Shown: positions 1 through 8,654 of the stretch, in pieces
How positions within the stretch are numbered: position 1 is the stretch's first letter
Layout: the number at the start of each line of letters is the position of its first letter
Origin: Alteribacter aurantiacus DSM 18675
Lineage (GTDB): Bacteria > Bacillota > Bacilli > Bacillales > Salisediminibacteriaceae
DNA length: 64,000 nucleotides
Reading direction: 5' to 3'
NCBI RefSeq assembly: GCF_000429705.1
Contig: NZ_KE386942.1
Location: 513,241-577,240 of the forward strand
Program-made: the position numbers and the translations under genes
Notes under the pieces: model-generated
Database searches by the model: none
The model's input: the letters and a program-made list of their open reading frames with translations, nothing else
What the model was told of the DNA's origin: nothing

Positions 1-210
1 TTGGGATATGTATTCCGTAATCCCGACAGGATAAAGCTTTGGTGGGGCCGATTCGACATAAGAGACCGGACGGTCCATTTCTTCGTTTTGATAACTCGGA
101 AGCTGGAAGGCCGTTGAGAACACCCAATACAAAGGAAGAAGAGAGACGATGGCGATAGCTAATAATATCGTAATTGAAACTGGTTTTTTAAGTTTCCTAA
201 TCATACTCAT
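1..210 (-). CDS. Sugar ABC transporter permease, MalG type (partial, N-terminus)
   Basis: The first 70 residues of an inner-membrane permease lie in the window; the rest runs off the left edge. The ATG at 208-210 follows an AAGGAGGCAG ribosome site. Residues 11-33 form one hydrophobic helix, followed by an extracytoplasmic stretch, as in the MalG/CUT1 family. The gene is nine bases downstream of a MalF-type permease and is the last visible member of the operon that begins with murQ at 3607. The family assignment rests mainly on position, since only the first helix is visible. Confidence 0.75.
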   Translation of the reverse strand, partial: MSMIRKLKKPVSITILLAIAIVSLLPLYWVFSTAFQLPSYQNEEMDRPVSYVESAPPKLYPVGITEYISQ

Positions 211-219
211 CTGCCTCCT

Positions 220-1146
220 TTATTTGTCTGTTCGAAGCGCCTTAAACTGCGCGATCGCAAAGCCCATTAAGATTAAGAACAAAATGACCGACTGTGCCGA
301 TGCCAAACCAAAGTTGAAGTCTCGGAAGGCCGTCTTATAAATCACGTGAACAAGGGTTTCGGTCGAATACCCGGGTCCCCCTCCGGTCATCATAATGATT
401 TGTGTAAACACTTGGAACGACCCAATCGTACTAATGATCACCAAATACAACGTGGTTGGCTTTAGCATTGGGATCGTAATTTTCATAAACTTCTGGAACG
501 AATTCGCCCCATCAATTTCTGCTGCTTCGTATAAAGAAGGACTAATATTGTTCATTGCTGCTAAATAAATGATGATCCCTGCTCCTGGAGGTATAAGTAT
601 CGCCATAATCATGAGGGACGGGAGCGCCGTGGACGTTTGTCCAAGCCAGTTCACAGGCTCAAAGCCGAAAAATCCGATTATGTAGTTAAACAACCCAAAC
701 CGATAGTTATACATCCAACGCCAGACCATCGCGATAATAACCATGGAGGTTACCGTTGGAAGGTAAAAGGCTGAGCGGAAAAACGTTTGCGATATGCTTC
801 CTAAGGGTTGAATCAATGCAGCAATGACAAGTGCCGTAATGATAAACGCTGGGACTGTTACGATGGTATAAAGAAAAGTATTCCATAAGGCCGCTCTGAA
901 GATTGGACTTTGAAACGCCTCAAAATAGTGTTTAAAGCCGACATAATCGACTGTAAAAACGCCGCGATCCTGAAAGGAAATAATAAAGGCCCAAATGATC
1001 GGAATTAACATGAAAATCGTAAAGAAGATAAGTTTAGGCATTAAGAAAAAATAAGCAACCTTGTTTTTTTTGATCTTTGTCCATAACGTCGGTTTTTTCA
1101 TGATAACCGATTCGTTAGACGGTTGCAGATTCGGATTTGAATTCAT
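220..1146 (-). CDS. Sugar ABC transporter permease, MalF type
   Basis: This is a 308-residue integral membrane permease of a CUT1 sugar importer, with about six hydrophobic helices beginning at residues 30-50. The EAA loop that docks on the ATPase is visible near residue 205 as EAAEIDGANSFQKF. The start is the ATG at 1144-1146, with GGAGG about nine bases upstream. The gene lies between the binding-protein gene and the MalG-type gene of the same operon. No ATPase gene is in view; Gram-positive CUT1 importers often share one MsmX-type ATPase, so its absence is not odd. Confidence 0.93.
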   Translation of the reverse strand: MNSNPNLQPSNESVIMKKPTLWTKIKKNKVAYFFLMPKLIFFTIFMLIPIIWAFIISFQDRGVFTVDYVGFKHYFEAFQSPIFRAALWNTFLYTIVTVPAFIITALVIAALIQPLGSISQTFFRSAFYLPTVTSMVIIAMVWRWMYNYRFGLFNYIIGFFGFEPVNWLGQTSTALPSLMIMAILIPPGAGIIIYLAAMNNISPSLYEAAEIDGANSFQKFMKITIPMLKPTTLYLVIISTIGSFQVFTQIIMMTGGGPGYSTETLVHVIYKTAFRDFNFGLASAQSVILFLILMGFAIAQFKALRTDK

Positions 1147-1231
1147 GATGCCGGCCTCCTTTCCATTTAGGTGTGATAGTGGTCATATCCTTGATTTATA
1201 ACGTAGTGTAGCCGATGACTCTAATAAAAGA

Positions 1232-1267
1232 CGCTCTTTCCCTCTCGTTTGTCAGAAGGAAAGAGCG
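1232..1267 (-). terminator. Intercistronic hairpin after the binding-protein gene
   Basis: A ten-base-pair stem (CGCTCTTTCC pairing with GGAAAGAGCG) sits just past the stop of the binding-protein gene. On the minus strand it is followed by GTCTTTTATT. It looks like a leaky terminator or mRNA-stabilising structure that would let the binding protein be made in excess over the permeases. Confidence 0.65.
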
Positions 1268-1278
1268 GGTGTTGTTTA

Positions 1279-2601
1279 TTAGTTATTAATGATGCGCTCT
1301 ACTTCACTTCTTGCGTCTTCTAGTGCTTCTTCAGGTGTCTTTTCACCGTTAGCAGCAAGTTGAATTTGACTTTGAATCACTTCGTCAATTCGTGCCCACT
1401 CCGGGTGACGAGGAATTGGTACAACTTGCTCACTTAGTTCTTGTGCAGCAGCCATACCTGGGTTGTCAGCAAATGGATCCATGTCCGCTGTAGAAATACG
1501 AGCGGGGAATGTACCATAGTTTGTTGACATTTCATACTGCTCTTCTGTAGACGAAATGTGGCGTAAAAACTCTCCTACCATACGCTTTTTCGCTTCATCT
1601 TCACCTTGGTTAAACATGACGTATCCACCGATACCACCCATTGTAACGGGCTCGCCTAAGTCACCAATCGGGTACTCGGCTACCATGAAGTCCATGTTGT
1701 ACTCTTCTCCTTGAAGGGAGCTAATCGCCCACGTTGCCCATGGCTGTGCCGCAATTGTACGCTGGTCGAGTGCCGCAAATGCTTGGAATGTACCACCAAC
1801 ATCGGATCCACCCATCTCAACTGGTGCTACTTCGTGTTCGAACTTCAAGTCAACAAACTTTTGGAGGCCGCTTACAGCTTCCGGAGAATCGAACGTATAC
1901 TCTTCAAGGTCTTCACTTAATGGATATCCTCCATCCATTAAGAGGAATGGCCATGCCTCGTAGTAACCTGGCATTACATAAGTAGAGAAACCATAAATGT
2001 CATCGTCTGTTAGCGCTTGCATTTTTTCAACGAATTCATCGTACGTCCAGCGACCGTTTTCAGGTGGCTCAACGCCCTTTTCTTCAAATAGATCCAAGTT
2101 TAACAGCATCGTTTGAACACTAATGGATGTTGGTACACCGTAAATGTTCCCTTCATGCTCGTACGCTTCAATGGCGTTTGGATAGAAGTCTTCCCACTCT
2201 TCGTCTGTGAAAAGGTCATCCGTTTGCTCAACAACACCTTCTTCAATGTGCGTAAGGCTGATCGTTCCACCACTAATGTCGATTGGCGCGATATCAGGCC
2301 AAGAACGACCGGAAATAGCAATATTCAAGCTGTCTCCAAGCTCTGCCCAAGGTTGCTGGACAAGCTCGATCTCCACACCAGGATACTGCTCTTCAAATTC
2401 TGCAATCTTATCTTCAATCCAGTGGTATTGGTTTTCGTCTTCGTTGCCCCATCTAGGTCCGTCCCAAACGGTCAGTTGTCCTTCCCACTCTTCCCAATTC
2501 TCTGCATCCGTCGTGGCAGTATCTCCGCCACAGGCGCTTAGTACGCCTAACCCAAGAACGGTTGCCCCTACTGATAATGTCGTCTTCTTAAATAGCCCCA
2601 C
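1279..2601 (-). CDS. Sugar-binding lipoprotein of ABC transporter
   Basis: This is a 440-residue extracellular solute-binding protein of family 1. It has an N-terminal lipoprotein signal with the lipobox LSACGG (Cys about residue 24), so it is tethered to the outer face of the membrane. The start is GTG at 2599-2601, with AAGGGGGA upstream. The mature protein is strongly acidic, as expected in halotolerant or alkaliphilic bacilli. It is followed by its two permeases and preceded by murQ. The ligand cannot be read from sequence; the murQ link suggests N-acetylmuramic acid or a muropeptide sugar, which is inference. Confidence 0.92.
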   Translation of the reverse strand: MGLFKKTTLSVGATVLGLGVLSACGGDTATTDAENWEEWEGQLTVWDGPRWGNEDENQYHWIEDKIAEFEEQYPGVEIELVQQPWAELGDSLNIAISGRSWPDIAPIDISGGTISLTHIEEGVVEQTDDLFTDEEWEDFYPNAIEAYEHEGNIYGVPTSISVQTMLLNLDLFEEKGVEPPENGRWTYDEFVEKMQALTDDDIYGFSTYVMPGYYEAWPFLLMDGGYPLSEDLEEYTFDSPEAVSGLQKFVDLKFEHEVAPVEMGGSDVGGTFQAFAALDQRTIAAQPWATWAISSLQGEEYNMDFMVAEYPIGDLGEPVTMGGIGGYVMFNQGEDEAKKRMVGEFLRHISSTEEQYEMSTNYGTFPARISTADMDPFADNPGMAAAQELSEQVVPIPRHPEWARIDEVIQSQIQLAANGEKTPEEALEDARSEVERIINN

Positions 2602-2674
2602 AGTAATCCCCCTTGTTTTATGTTGAATATTTAAACCCTTAATGAAGGCGAGCGCCGTCCACTAAGAAATCGGC

Positions 2675-3607
2675 TTAACGAAGTTTTTGTGAATGTTCAA
2701 TGGCGAGTCGAACCTGCCCATCGGCATGATCCAGGAACTTTTTCGCCTCCGCTACAGTTGTGTTTCCTTTAATCATCACAATCGCCACTTTCACATCATT
2801 GTTCGCTTCAAGCAGTACTTCCTCTGCTTTTTCATCGGACACGTCCGTGACGGATTTGACGATGTTTTTTGCTCGTACTTTGAGCTTATAATTGCTTGCA
2901 TTCACATCGACCATCAGATTCTCGTACACTTTTCCGAGCTTGATCATCGTTGCCGTTGATATCATGTTTAACACCATTTTGTGTGCCGTAGCGGCTTTTA
3001 GCCTCGTTGAACCCGTGAGTACTTCCGGCCCTACAAGAACTTCAATCTCGCAATCAACACCTTCACTAATGACCGCGTTTTCATTTGCAGATAAAGCAAC
3101 TGTACTGGCGCCTACTGTCTTGGCATACTTCAAAGCCCCTACAACATAAGGGGTACGTCCACTGGCCGCAATGCCTACAACCGTATCTTTTTCACTAAGA
3201 GAGACGGCCTCCAAGTCTTTTGCTCCCGCAATTGGGTCGTCTTCAACCCCTTCAACCGCGGTCGTAATCGCTTTTTCTCCTCCAGCCATGATGCCTAGCA
3301 CCATTCCTGGAGACGTACGAAAGGTCGGCGGACACTCAGAAGAATCAATGATCCCTAAACGGCCACTCGTTCCCGCACCAATATAAATGAGTCTACCACC
3401 TTTTTTCAAAGATTCATAAGCCAATTTTACAGCCACTTCCACATTGGGAATGACGTTTTGAACGGCGTTTGCCACTTCTTGATCTTCTTTGTTTATTAGC
3501 GTAATGATCTCCTTTGTAGAAAGTTGATCAATGTTCTTCGTTCGCTCGTTTCTCTTCTCTGTGGTTAAGGAAGATAAATTCAACTCCATGTCATCACCAA
3601 ATTTCAT
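2675..3607 (-). CDS. murQ: N-acetylmuramic acid 6-phosphate etherase
   Basis: This enzyme cleaves the D-lactyl ether of MurNAc-6-phosphate to give GlcNAc-6-phosphate and lactate, a step in cell-wall sugar recycling. The SIS domain shows the family hallmark YIGAGTSGRLGIIDSSECPP near residues 75-94 and the second conserved block GSTRLKAATAHKMVLN. The length of 310 residues is normal. An ATG at 3589 (MELNLSSL) fits homologue N-termini better than the ATG at 3607; neither has a strong ribosome site. It is the first gene of an operon with an ABC importer rather than the PTS permease MurP used in Bacillus subtilis. A cytoplasmic kinase for MurNAc would be needed and is not in view. Confidence 0.95.
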   Translation of the reverse strand: MKFGDDMELNLSSLTTEKRNERTKNIDQLSTKEIITLINKEDQEVANAVQNVIPNVEVAVKLAYESLKKGGRLIYIGAGTSGRLGIIDSSECPPTFRTSPGMVLGIMAGGEKAITTAVEGVEDDPIAGAKDLEAVSLSEKDTVVGIAASGRTPYVVGALKYAKTVGASTVALSANENAVISEGVDCEIEVLVGPEVLTGSTRLKAATAHKMVLNMISTATMIKLGKVYENLMVDVNASNYKLKVRAKNIVKSVTDVSDEKAEEVLLEANNDVKVAIVMIKGNTTVAEAKKFLDHADGQVRLAIEHSQKLR

Positions 3608-3642
3608 TTAATATCGTTTTTATTAAAATATTATTTTATTTT

Positions 3643-3671
3643 ATTATAGGGTATTTATTTTTTTGTTTCAA
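3643..3671 (-). promoter_or_regulatory. Sigma-A promoter of the murQ operon
   Basis: On the minus strand TTGAAA (3666-3671) and TATAAT (3643-3648) are separated by 17 bases, a near-consensus sigma-A promoter. The start codon of murQ lies about 35 bases downstream. Confidence 0.75.
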
Positions 3672-3684
3672 TAAAGTTATGAAA
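3666..3684. promoter_or_regulatory. Possible repressor operator overlapping the murQ -35 box
   Basis: TTTCA (3666-3670) and TGAAA (3680-3684) form an inverted repeat with a nine-base spacer lying on the -35 region. MurR/RpiR-type repressors bind such sites, but no regulator gene is present in the window. The assignment is tentative. Confidence 0.35.
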
Positions 3685-3867
3685 ATAGTGAAAATATTTT
3701 TTAGGTTGGTGAAGAGAAACGTTGATATAGAAGGATTTCATTTAAAATAAGGCTGGAAGAAATCGTGAAATTTCGTATCACTAAGGGTGGAATGAGTATG
3801 GGGCTTTGATTTATGGAGAACGTCGGGTGCTGCGAACATGAGGAAAACTGTGTGACTTAATAGGAGG

Positions 3868-3906
3868 CATCATAGGGCCAACCACGAAAATAGGCGCCCT
3901 ATGATG
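3868..3906. other. Stem-loop in the 396-bp gap 3608-4003
   Basis: CATCATAGGGC and its complement GCCCTATGATG enclose a 17-base loop. Neither strand has a good T-tract, so it is not a clear terminator, though it lies just past the end of the phosphotransferase gene read on the minus strand. The rest of the gap, apart from the murQ promoter, shows no gene. Confidence 0.4.
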
Positions 3907-4003
3907 TATTCGTTTAATCGATCTTACTATGGGGGGTTATGCGTCAAAATGGTAGTGTTATGCGTCTTTTTTGTATGTATGCGTTGAATCGGATTCAAAA
4001 ACA

Positions 4004-4750
4004 TCAGCTAGATATAAAATCAGTGACGATCCGCAATAGGCGTTCAGGGTTCTCCGAAGACACATGCTCCGCCAATCTTGCCGCAGCAAGAATTGGTAAC
4101 CATTGTAAAATCTCTTCCACTGAGATTTGACTTCTTTGACAATATAGTTTCAAATACATGTCGGCTAATTCAGCCGAATAAGACTGATATAAAAGGTATG
4201 TACGACAGACGTCGGCACGGGGATCACCACTGCTTGCATCGACCCAGTCTATTAAAGTTAACCCTTGAGGGGACTGAATAATATTAAACAAATGAAAATC
4301 TCCGTGACAAAGTTTGCTTTCATATGTGATGCTTTCCATTCTCTTTATGAGAGTGTCTTTTTGTATCTGAGTCAAACAGGGAGCCACATCCACTTGCCGG
4401 CTTAATTTCTGGAACATGGGCTCAACTGAACCTCCGTCTACTTGGTGGATGCGCTCTTGGAGTTCAATCGCCTTAAGTAAATCGTTCTCTGCCTCATCCA
4501 TGTTCTCGACGAGAAGGTCACCTAAGGTTTCCCCTTTTACATACTCCATAACGATCGTTTGTTTTCCGTTCACTCTAGTTACATCGATTACTATAGGCAC
4601 AGGTAGGCCACAAGATTGTGCATAGCGTTGTTTACATGCTTCATATTCCGACTCCGTGTCGGGCAAAAAATCATGAAATACTTTATAAATCTTGTTGTCG
4701 TAAAGGTAGATGTTGGCCGTGTTTCCTTTGGCAACTCGATCACCTATCAT
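4004..4750 (-). CDS. Aminoglycoside phosphotransferase (APH)-family kinase
   Basis: This is a 248-residue kinase-like protein of the APH/choline-kinase fold. The catalytic loop HGDFHLFN lies at residues 149-156 and the metal-binding IDWVDA at 167-172; a lysine near residue 23 probably holds ATP. The family phosphorylates small molecules such as aminoglycosides, choline, homoserine or sugars, and nothing here fixes the substrate. The first residues overlap the last four bases of the small membrane protein gene upstream (ATGA), so the two are translationally coupled. Confidence 0.85.
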   Translation of the reverse strand: MIGDRVAKGNTANIYLYDNKIYKVFHDFLPDTESEYEACKQRYAQSCGLPVPIVIDVTRVNGKQTIVMEYVKGETLGDLLVENMDEAENDLLKAIELQERIHQVDGGSVEPMFQKLSRQVDVAPCLTQIQKDTLIKRMESITYESKLCHGDFHLFNIIQSPQGLTLIDWVDASSGDPRADVCRTYLLYQSYSAELADMYLKLYCQRSQISVEEILQWLPILAAARLAEHVSSENPERLLRIVTDFISS

Positions 4751-4956
4751 GATTTAGACCCTTCATTTGTATGGCTTTCGGATTGTTGCTCAACTAAGCG
4801 GTTAATCTTGGTTTCCATCTCTTTTAACTGCCGGTTTCTCTCTTTGGCTGATCGAATTAGAAACACAATTACAAGAATAATAGCCACAAGGATCGCAATC
4901 GAAAAAAATTCATACGCTAAATCAATTAAACTGAAATTTGTTTTCACCGCATTCAA
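4747..4956 (-). CDS. Small membrane protein with C-terminal coiled coil
   Basis: This 69-residue protein has one hydrophobic helix at about residues 17-37. A charged amphipathic segment follows (KERNRQLKEMETKINRLVEQ) that should form a coiled coil in the cytoplasm. The layout resembles the small DUF4083-type proteins common in bacilli, but the match is by pattern only. It overlaps the downstream APH-family gene by four bases, which suggests the two are made together. Confidence 0.6.
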   Translation of the reverse strand: MNAVKTNFSLIDLAYEFFSIAILVAIILVIVFLIRSAKERNRQLKEMETKINRLVEQQSESHTNEGSKS

Positions 4957-5095
4957 AAGATATCTCTCCCTTCACCTTTTTATTTTAACATAAAATACCA
5001 TTACGAAGATGGTGTACATACTCTTATCTACTTTGAAGGAATTGGCGAAAGGGTATTGAAATATGTTTATATAAAGCCCAATACATTTATCTGAA

Positions 5096-5133
5096 GGCAC
5101 TGAAAAAGTTCGATCTTTAACTTTTTTAATGCC
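5096..5133. repeat. Dispersed hairpin, GGCACTGAAAAAGTT family
   Basis: GGCACTGAAAAAGTT and AACTTTTTTAATGCC pair across an eight-base loop. The same design with different loops recurs at 23526-23563 and, in altered form, inside the tandem repeat at 23616-23897. Confidence 0.6.
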
Positions 5134-5152
5134 TATCTAAGGAGGAAAAGCC

Positions 5153-5383
5153 ATGAAAGCATGGGTTCATGAAGTGTTTGAATCAACCAGACGATACAAC
5201 ATGTTGGATTTTAGCTTCTTAAAAGTGTGCTTGTTTGCAATGGGCGTCCTATTTGGTGTTTACTTCTCATCCTTCTTCCTCTCTTACCTCCCGGTTGTGT
5301 GGATCGTCGCCATTTTATCGTTTCTATATTTGATCGTTAGGACCTTTAAACGTGGGGAGAGTAACGTTGCTAGAGAAGAATAG
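5153..5383 (+). CDS. Small two-helix membrane protein
   Basis: This 76-residue protein starts at an ATG with AAGGAGGAAAAGCC upstream. Two hydrophobic helices lie at about residues 22-42 and 44-64, with a short positively charged tail (RTFKRGESNVAREE). No family is recognised. It is a monocistronic gene preceded by the hairpin at 5096-5133 and followed by the convergent terminator at 5511-5550. Confidence 0.6.
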   Translation: MKAWVHEVFESTRRYNMLDFSFLKVCLFAMGVLFGVYFSSFFLSYLPVVWIVAILSFLYLIVRTFKRGESNVAREE

Positions 5384-5510
5384 GAGCTGTAAGATTTCGA
5401 AAAGGAACGGGTCCATCATTAATAGCGCGTATGATGTTTAATTCCCATGAATATTGGCTCCTTCTTTACATCACTATGGAAGATTTAGTAGACGACGTTC
5501 TTATTAAATT

Positions 5511-5550
5511 AAAAAGACCGCAGGAGTATCGATGCTCCTGCGGTCTTTCG
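5511..5550. terminator. Bidirectional intrinsic terminator
   Basis: A twelve-base-pair stem (AGACCGCAGGAG with CTCCTGCGGTCT) is flanked by A and T runs on both sides. It ends the gene at 5555-7969 on the minus strand and can serve the small gene at 5153 on the plus strand. Confidence 0.85.
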
Positions 5551-5554
5551 TTAT

Positions 5555-7969
5555 TTACGGTTTTTGTCCCTCTTTTAGATCCAAATCCAAAGAGTCCCGT
5601 TTTTCTTCCCCTATGAACAGCTCTCCATTTTCAATGGTAAAGGCCAGATCGAAGTCGACATATCCTACATCCCAACTGTCTACTGCAAGAACTCGGTATT
5701 CACCATCGCTCAACCGGAAGCGGAAAGTCCCGCTCTCGATCCAACTGTCGTACCAGTCTTGTTCATCCTCAGAAATAACCGAGATATAGCCCTCTTCAAC
5801 CGGATAATCCCCATTTTTCACCGTTCCGGTGAGCGTTATAGGATGTACTGTAATTTCCAAGTGTTCAGCATAATCATCATTAATGATTAACCGACCGTCT
5901 TGGACAGAGAATGGTTGATTGGTTCTAAATGAGGTCCCGTCTTCCAAATACACGTTTTGTACTTGATAATTCCCATCGGACAGACGTAATGAGAACATGT
6001 TGTCTTCATTCGTGTAGGACCAAATGGCGTGATACTCCTCTTTTTCATCAACAGGCGTAACCATCACTTCTCCCTGTACAGGCTCTCCTTCTTCAAGAAG
6101 GTAGCCTGTGACGGTTACCGGAGGAACGTTGACCTCCAATCGATCTACTTCCTTCTCATCAACGATGGTCTTTCCATTCAAAATGTGGAACGGCACCGTC
6201 ACAAATGCGGACGTACCTCCTTCATACAAATAAACCTCTCTCACACTGTACCTTCCGTCAGCTAAACGCATGGAGAACGTACCATCATCGTTCAGCCATT
6301 TATACACGTGATCCTCATTTTCTGATACAACAACAACCTCCCCTTCTCTTACAGGGGTTCCATTATCCAGAACAATGCCGTGTAAAGAAACCGGTGGTAC
6401 AGTGATATCCAGTGTCTTTTGTTTCTCACCATTCACGTAAAGTTGACCGTTTATCATCTCAAAAGAAGTTCGAGCATAAAATTCTTCATATTCGTCAATG
6501 AGATACACCCAAGATACCTCATAGACACCATCTGTTAATCGTAACGAAAAGACCCCGTTTTTATCTGTTCTTCCTCCGTACCATGAGTACTCTCCGCCCT
6601 GCGTTTCCCCTTCAACATTGACATACCCATTCAGCGCTTTTCCGTTATCAAGGAGCCTACCTGAGAACGTGATGGGAGGCAAGTGAATGTCCAATGATTC
6701 ACGGACGGATCCATCGTACATAATCTTCCCGTCTTTAATTTCAAAAGACAGATTAACAGAGGTACTTCGGTTACGCTCTTCAACGAAGGTAACCGTGTAG
6801 TTGCCATCAGACAGACGGTATGAAAAGTTACCCTTTTTATCAACAGGCACTGAAAAATAATCATACGAGTATCCATCGTTGTCGTACCGCTCAACCTCTA
6901 CGTAACCATGCCCTACCTTCTTCCCATTATCAAGGAGGCTGCCCTTCAAGGTCATATCCGGAACATTCACATCCAACGTGGAGACCTCTTTTCCGTCAAC
7001 AAATAGAGCCCCGTCTACTACATCAAACAAGTACGTTCCCCACGCATAGTAAGTGTCGTGAAACACGCTCAAGCTGTAAGTACCGTCTTCCAAGTCTCTT
7101 ATGTCGTATTCCCCTTTACGGTTTGTGTACGTAAACTCAATAAATTCATAGTCATCATACCCGAACTCTTCATCATAATCGTAATCGTCCTCTTCATAAC
7201 CGTACTGGTCCCCAACGTACTCAATAATAACCCCAGCTTTTTCAAGAGGGCTTTTACTGTCTTTCACCACTCCGCTGTAGCGCCGTTCGGGAATGACGAT
7301 ATTCAGAGATGTCTGCTTTTCTCCGTCTACGTAGAGGTTGTTTCCTTCTACTTCAAGCATTCGCTCATATTTATAAAGCCCGCCATTGACTGACACACCG
7401 AAAAGATAGTATTCCCCGTCCGCAAGAGAAGCGGAAAACTGACCTTTCTTATTTGACTTGATTGTCACAATCTCTTCTTCCGTTTCAGAGATCGTTCCAA
7501 TCAGAAGGTCACCTTGAAGTCCCGATGTACCCTCCAACAGTTGGCCGTTCACGTTCTTTTTCCCCTTATGAACGGGACCTTTCACCTGATGGTTTTTCGT
7601 AAGGCTGCTTTCACGCCCTTTTGAGTCACCAATCATCCCTTCCTCGATTGTAAATGTCTGTTCAGTCGTATACCAATCATTACCGTGATTGAATCCTTTT
7701 AATTTGTACTCCCCATCAGGAAGATCTACATAAAGATTTCCCATCTGATCGGTCATTCCTTGATGAAACACAGATGGATTTGACTGAGACTGAATCAGTA
7801 CAGCCGTATGCTTCAGATCCTGCATACCATCTTTTAATCTACCTTCCTCAAACTGCACGCCGGTAAGGTCATCATTTGAGAGACCCTCAGCATGTACACC
7901 CGCAATCACGCTCCCCATGATCGCAAATACAAAAACAAATAGTAACCCCTTTTTCATCCAACCATTCAT
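5555..7969 (-). CDS. Large exported protein with eight beta-sandwich repeats
   Basis: This 804-residue acidic protein has an N-terminal signal peptide (about residues 1-28, ending AGVHA). It is built of eight repeats of roughly 90-110 residues, each centred on the motif DGxY. Counted from an upstream ATG at 7975, the motifs are near residues 87, 186, 297, 390, 482, 573, 667 and 757. Each repeat also has a GxVxxNG-like turn and ends in a (L)xIxVPP strand. This resembles carboxypeptidase-regulatory-like or Cna-B-like beta-sandwich modules. The ATG at 7969 has AGGAGG at the best distance. No LPXTG motif or transmembrane tail is seen, so it is probably secreted or loosely wall-bound. The function is unknown. 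Confidence 0.8.
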   Translation of the reverse strand: MNGWMKKGLLFVFVFAIMGSVIAGVHAEGLSNDDLTGVQFEEGRLKDGMQDLKHTAVLIQSQSNPSVFHQGMTDQMGNLYVDLPDGEYKLKGFNHGNDWYTTEQTFTIEEGMIGDSKGRESSLTKNHQVKGPVHKGKKNVNGQLLEGTSGLQGDLLIGTISETEEEIVTIKSNKKGQFSASLADGEYYLFGVSVNGGLYKYERMLEVEGNNLYVDGEKQTSLNIVIPERRYSGVVKDSKSPLEKAGVIIEYVGDQYGYEEDDYDYDEEFGYDDYEFIEFTYTNRKGEYDIRDLEDGTYSLSVFHDTYYAWGTYLFDVVDGALFVDGKEVSTLDVNVPDMTLKGSLLDNGKKVGHGYVEVERYDNDGYSYDYFSVPVDKKGNFSYRLSDGNYTVTFVEERNRSTSVNLSFEIKDGKIMYDGSVRESLDIHLPPITFSGRLLDNGKALNGYVNVEGETQGGEYSWYGGRTDKNGVFSLRLTDGVYEVSWVYLIDEYEEFYARTSFEMINGQLYVNGEKQKTLDITVPPVSLHGIVLDNGTPVREGEVVVVSENEDHVYKWLNDDGTFSMRLADGRYSVREVYLYEGGTSAFVTVPFHILNGKTIVDEKEVDRLEVNVPPVTVTGYLLEEGEPVQGEVMVTPVDEKEEYHAIWSYTNEDNMFSLRLSDGNYQVQNVYLEDGTSFRTNQPFSVQDGRLIINDDYAEHLEITVHPITLTGTVKNGDYPVEEGYISVISEDEQDWYDSWIESGTFRFRLSDGEYRVLAVDSWDVGYVDFDLAFTIENGELFIGEEKRDSLDLDLKEGQKP

Positions 7970-8210
7970 CAACATCTTCCTCCTGATTATTCAACTTGGC
8001 AAAGCCGGATAAAAAAGCACGCTCCTCCCCGTAACACCTGAAATAGAAACATCTGGATAATTCTACTATTTTCAGGGTTCCTCCTTCCTACTAAAGCCTC
8101 AAAACTACAAATTTCTTCATAAAAACGAATGATCTTAATAGAAGGAAATCGAAAGATGGATAGAGAAATATGGAAATGAAGTCTATTAACGAAGTTAGAA
8201 GGAGAACAAG

Positions 8211-8633
8211 ATGAAAATTGCCATCTCAAAAACGGAAAGCAAAGAAGACATTCAACATGTAAATGATCAGCTTTTTTACTATAACCTCGCTCACTTCCCG
8301 AGTGATTTAAGAGATCGGTATGAACAGATCAACCTGGTGCTTAAAGATGAGGAGGGGAATGTGAAGGGCGGTATTTTAGCAGCCGTGTGCTGGAATTGGC
8401 TGGAGATCGACACCTTGATGGTGGATGCAGAACTACGGAGGTCGGGCTATGGGACGAAGCTTTTGCAGAAGATCGAACAGATCGCCTTAGAGAAAGACTG
8501 TGATTTCATCAAAGTGGATACGCTCAGCTTCCAAGCACTCGGCTTTTATGAAAAGCACGACTATCTCGTTTTTGGAAAGATCGATGGCGTGGGACGGGAC
8601 TTTACACACTATTATTTGAAGAAAGAGCTGTAA
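8211..8633 (+). CDS. GNAT-family N-acetyltransferase
   Basis: This 140-residue protein starts at an ATG after GAAGGAGAACAAG. It has the acetyl-CoA binding motif A pattern LRRSGYGTKLLQKIE near residues 76-90. A late GFYEKHDYLVFG segment near 115-126 is typical of GNAT enzymes that acetylate small amines or protein N-termini. The substrate cannot be told. It is followed after a few bases by a lipoprotein gene. Confidence 0.85.
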   Translation: MKIAISKTESKEDIQHVNDQLFYYNLAHFPSDLRDRYEQINLVLKDEEGNVKGGILAAVCWNWLEIDTLMVDAELRRSGYGTKLLQKIEQIALEKDCDFIKVDTLSFQALGFYEKHDYLVFGKIDGVGRDFTHYYLKKEL

Positions 8634-8654
8634 AACGTGAGAGGAGGTTTTCTT

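Noticed and set aside
2113..2626. Two overlapping plus-strand frames opposite the first binding-protein gene
   Set aside because: Low-complexity translations without ribosome sites; the minus-strand lipoprotein is well supported.
6820..7393. Plus-strand frames opposite the eight-repeat protein
   Set aside because: The repeat periodicity of the minus-strand protein explains the openness; no start signals are seen.
7987..8229. An 80-residue minus-strand frame before the acetyltransferase
   Set aside because: No ribosome site and an unnatural composition; it overlaps the start of a well-supported plus-strand gene.
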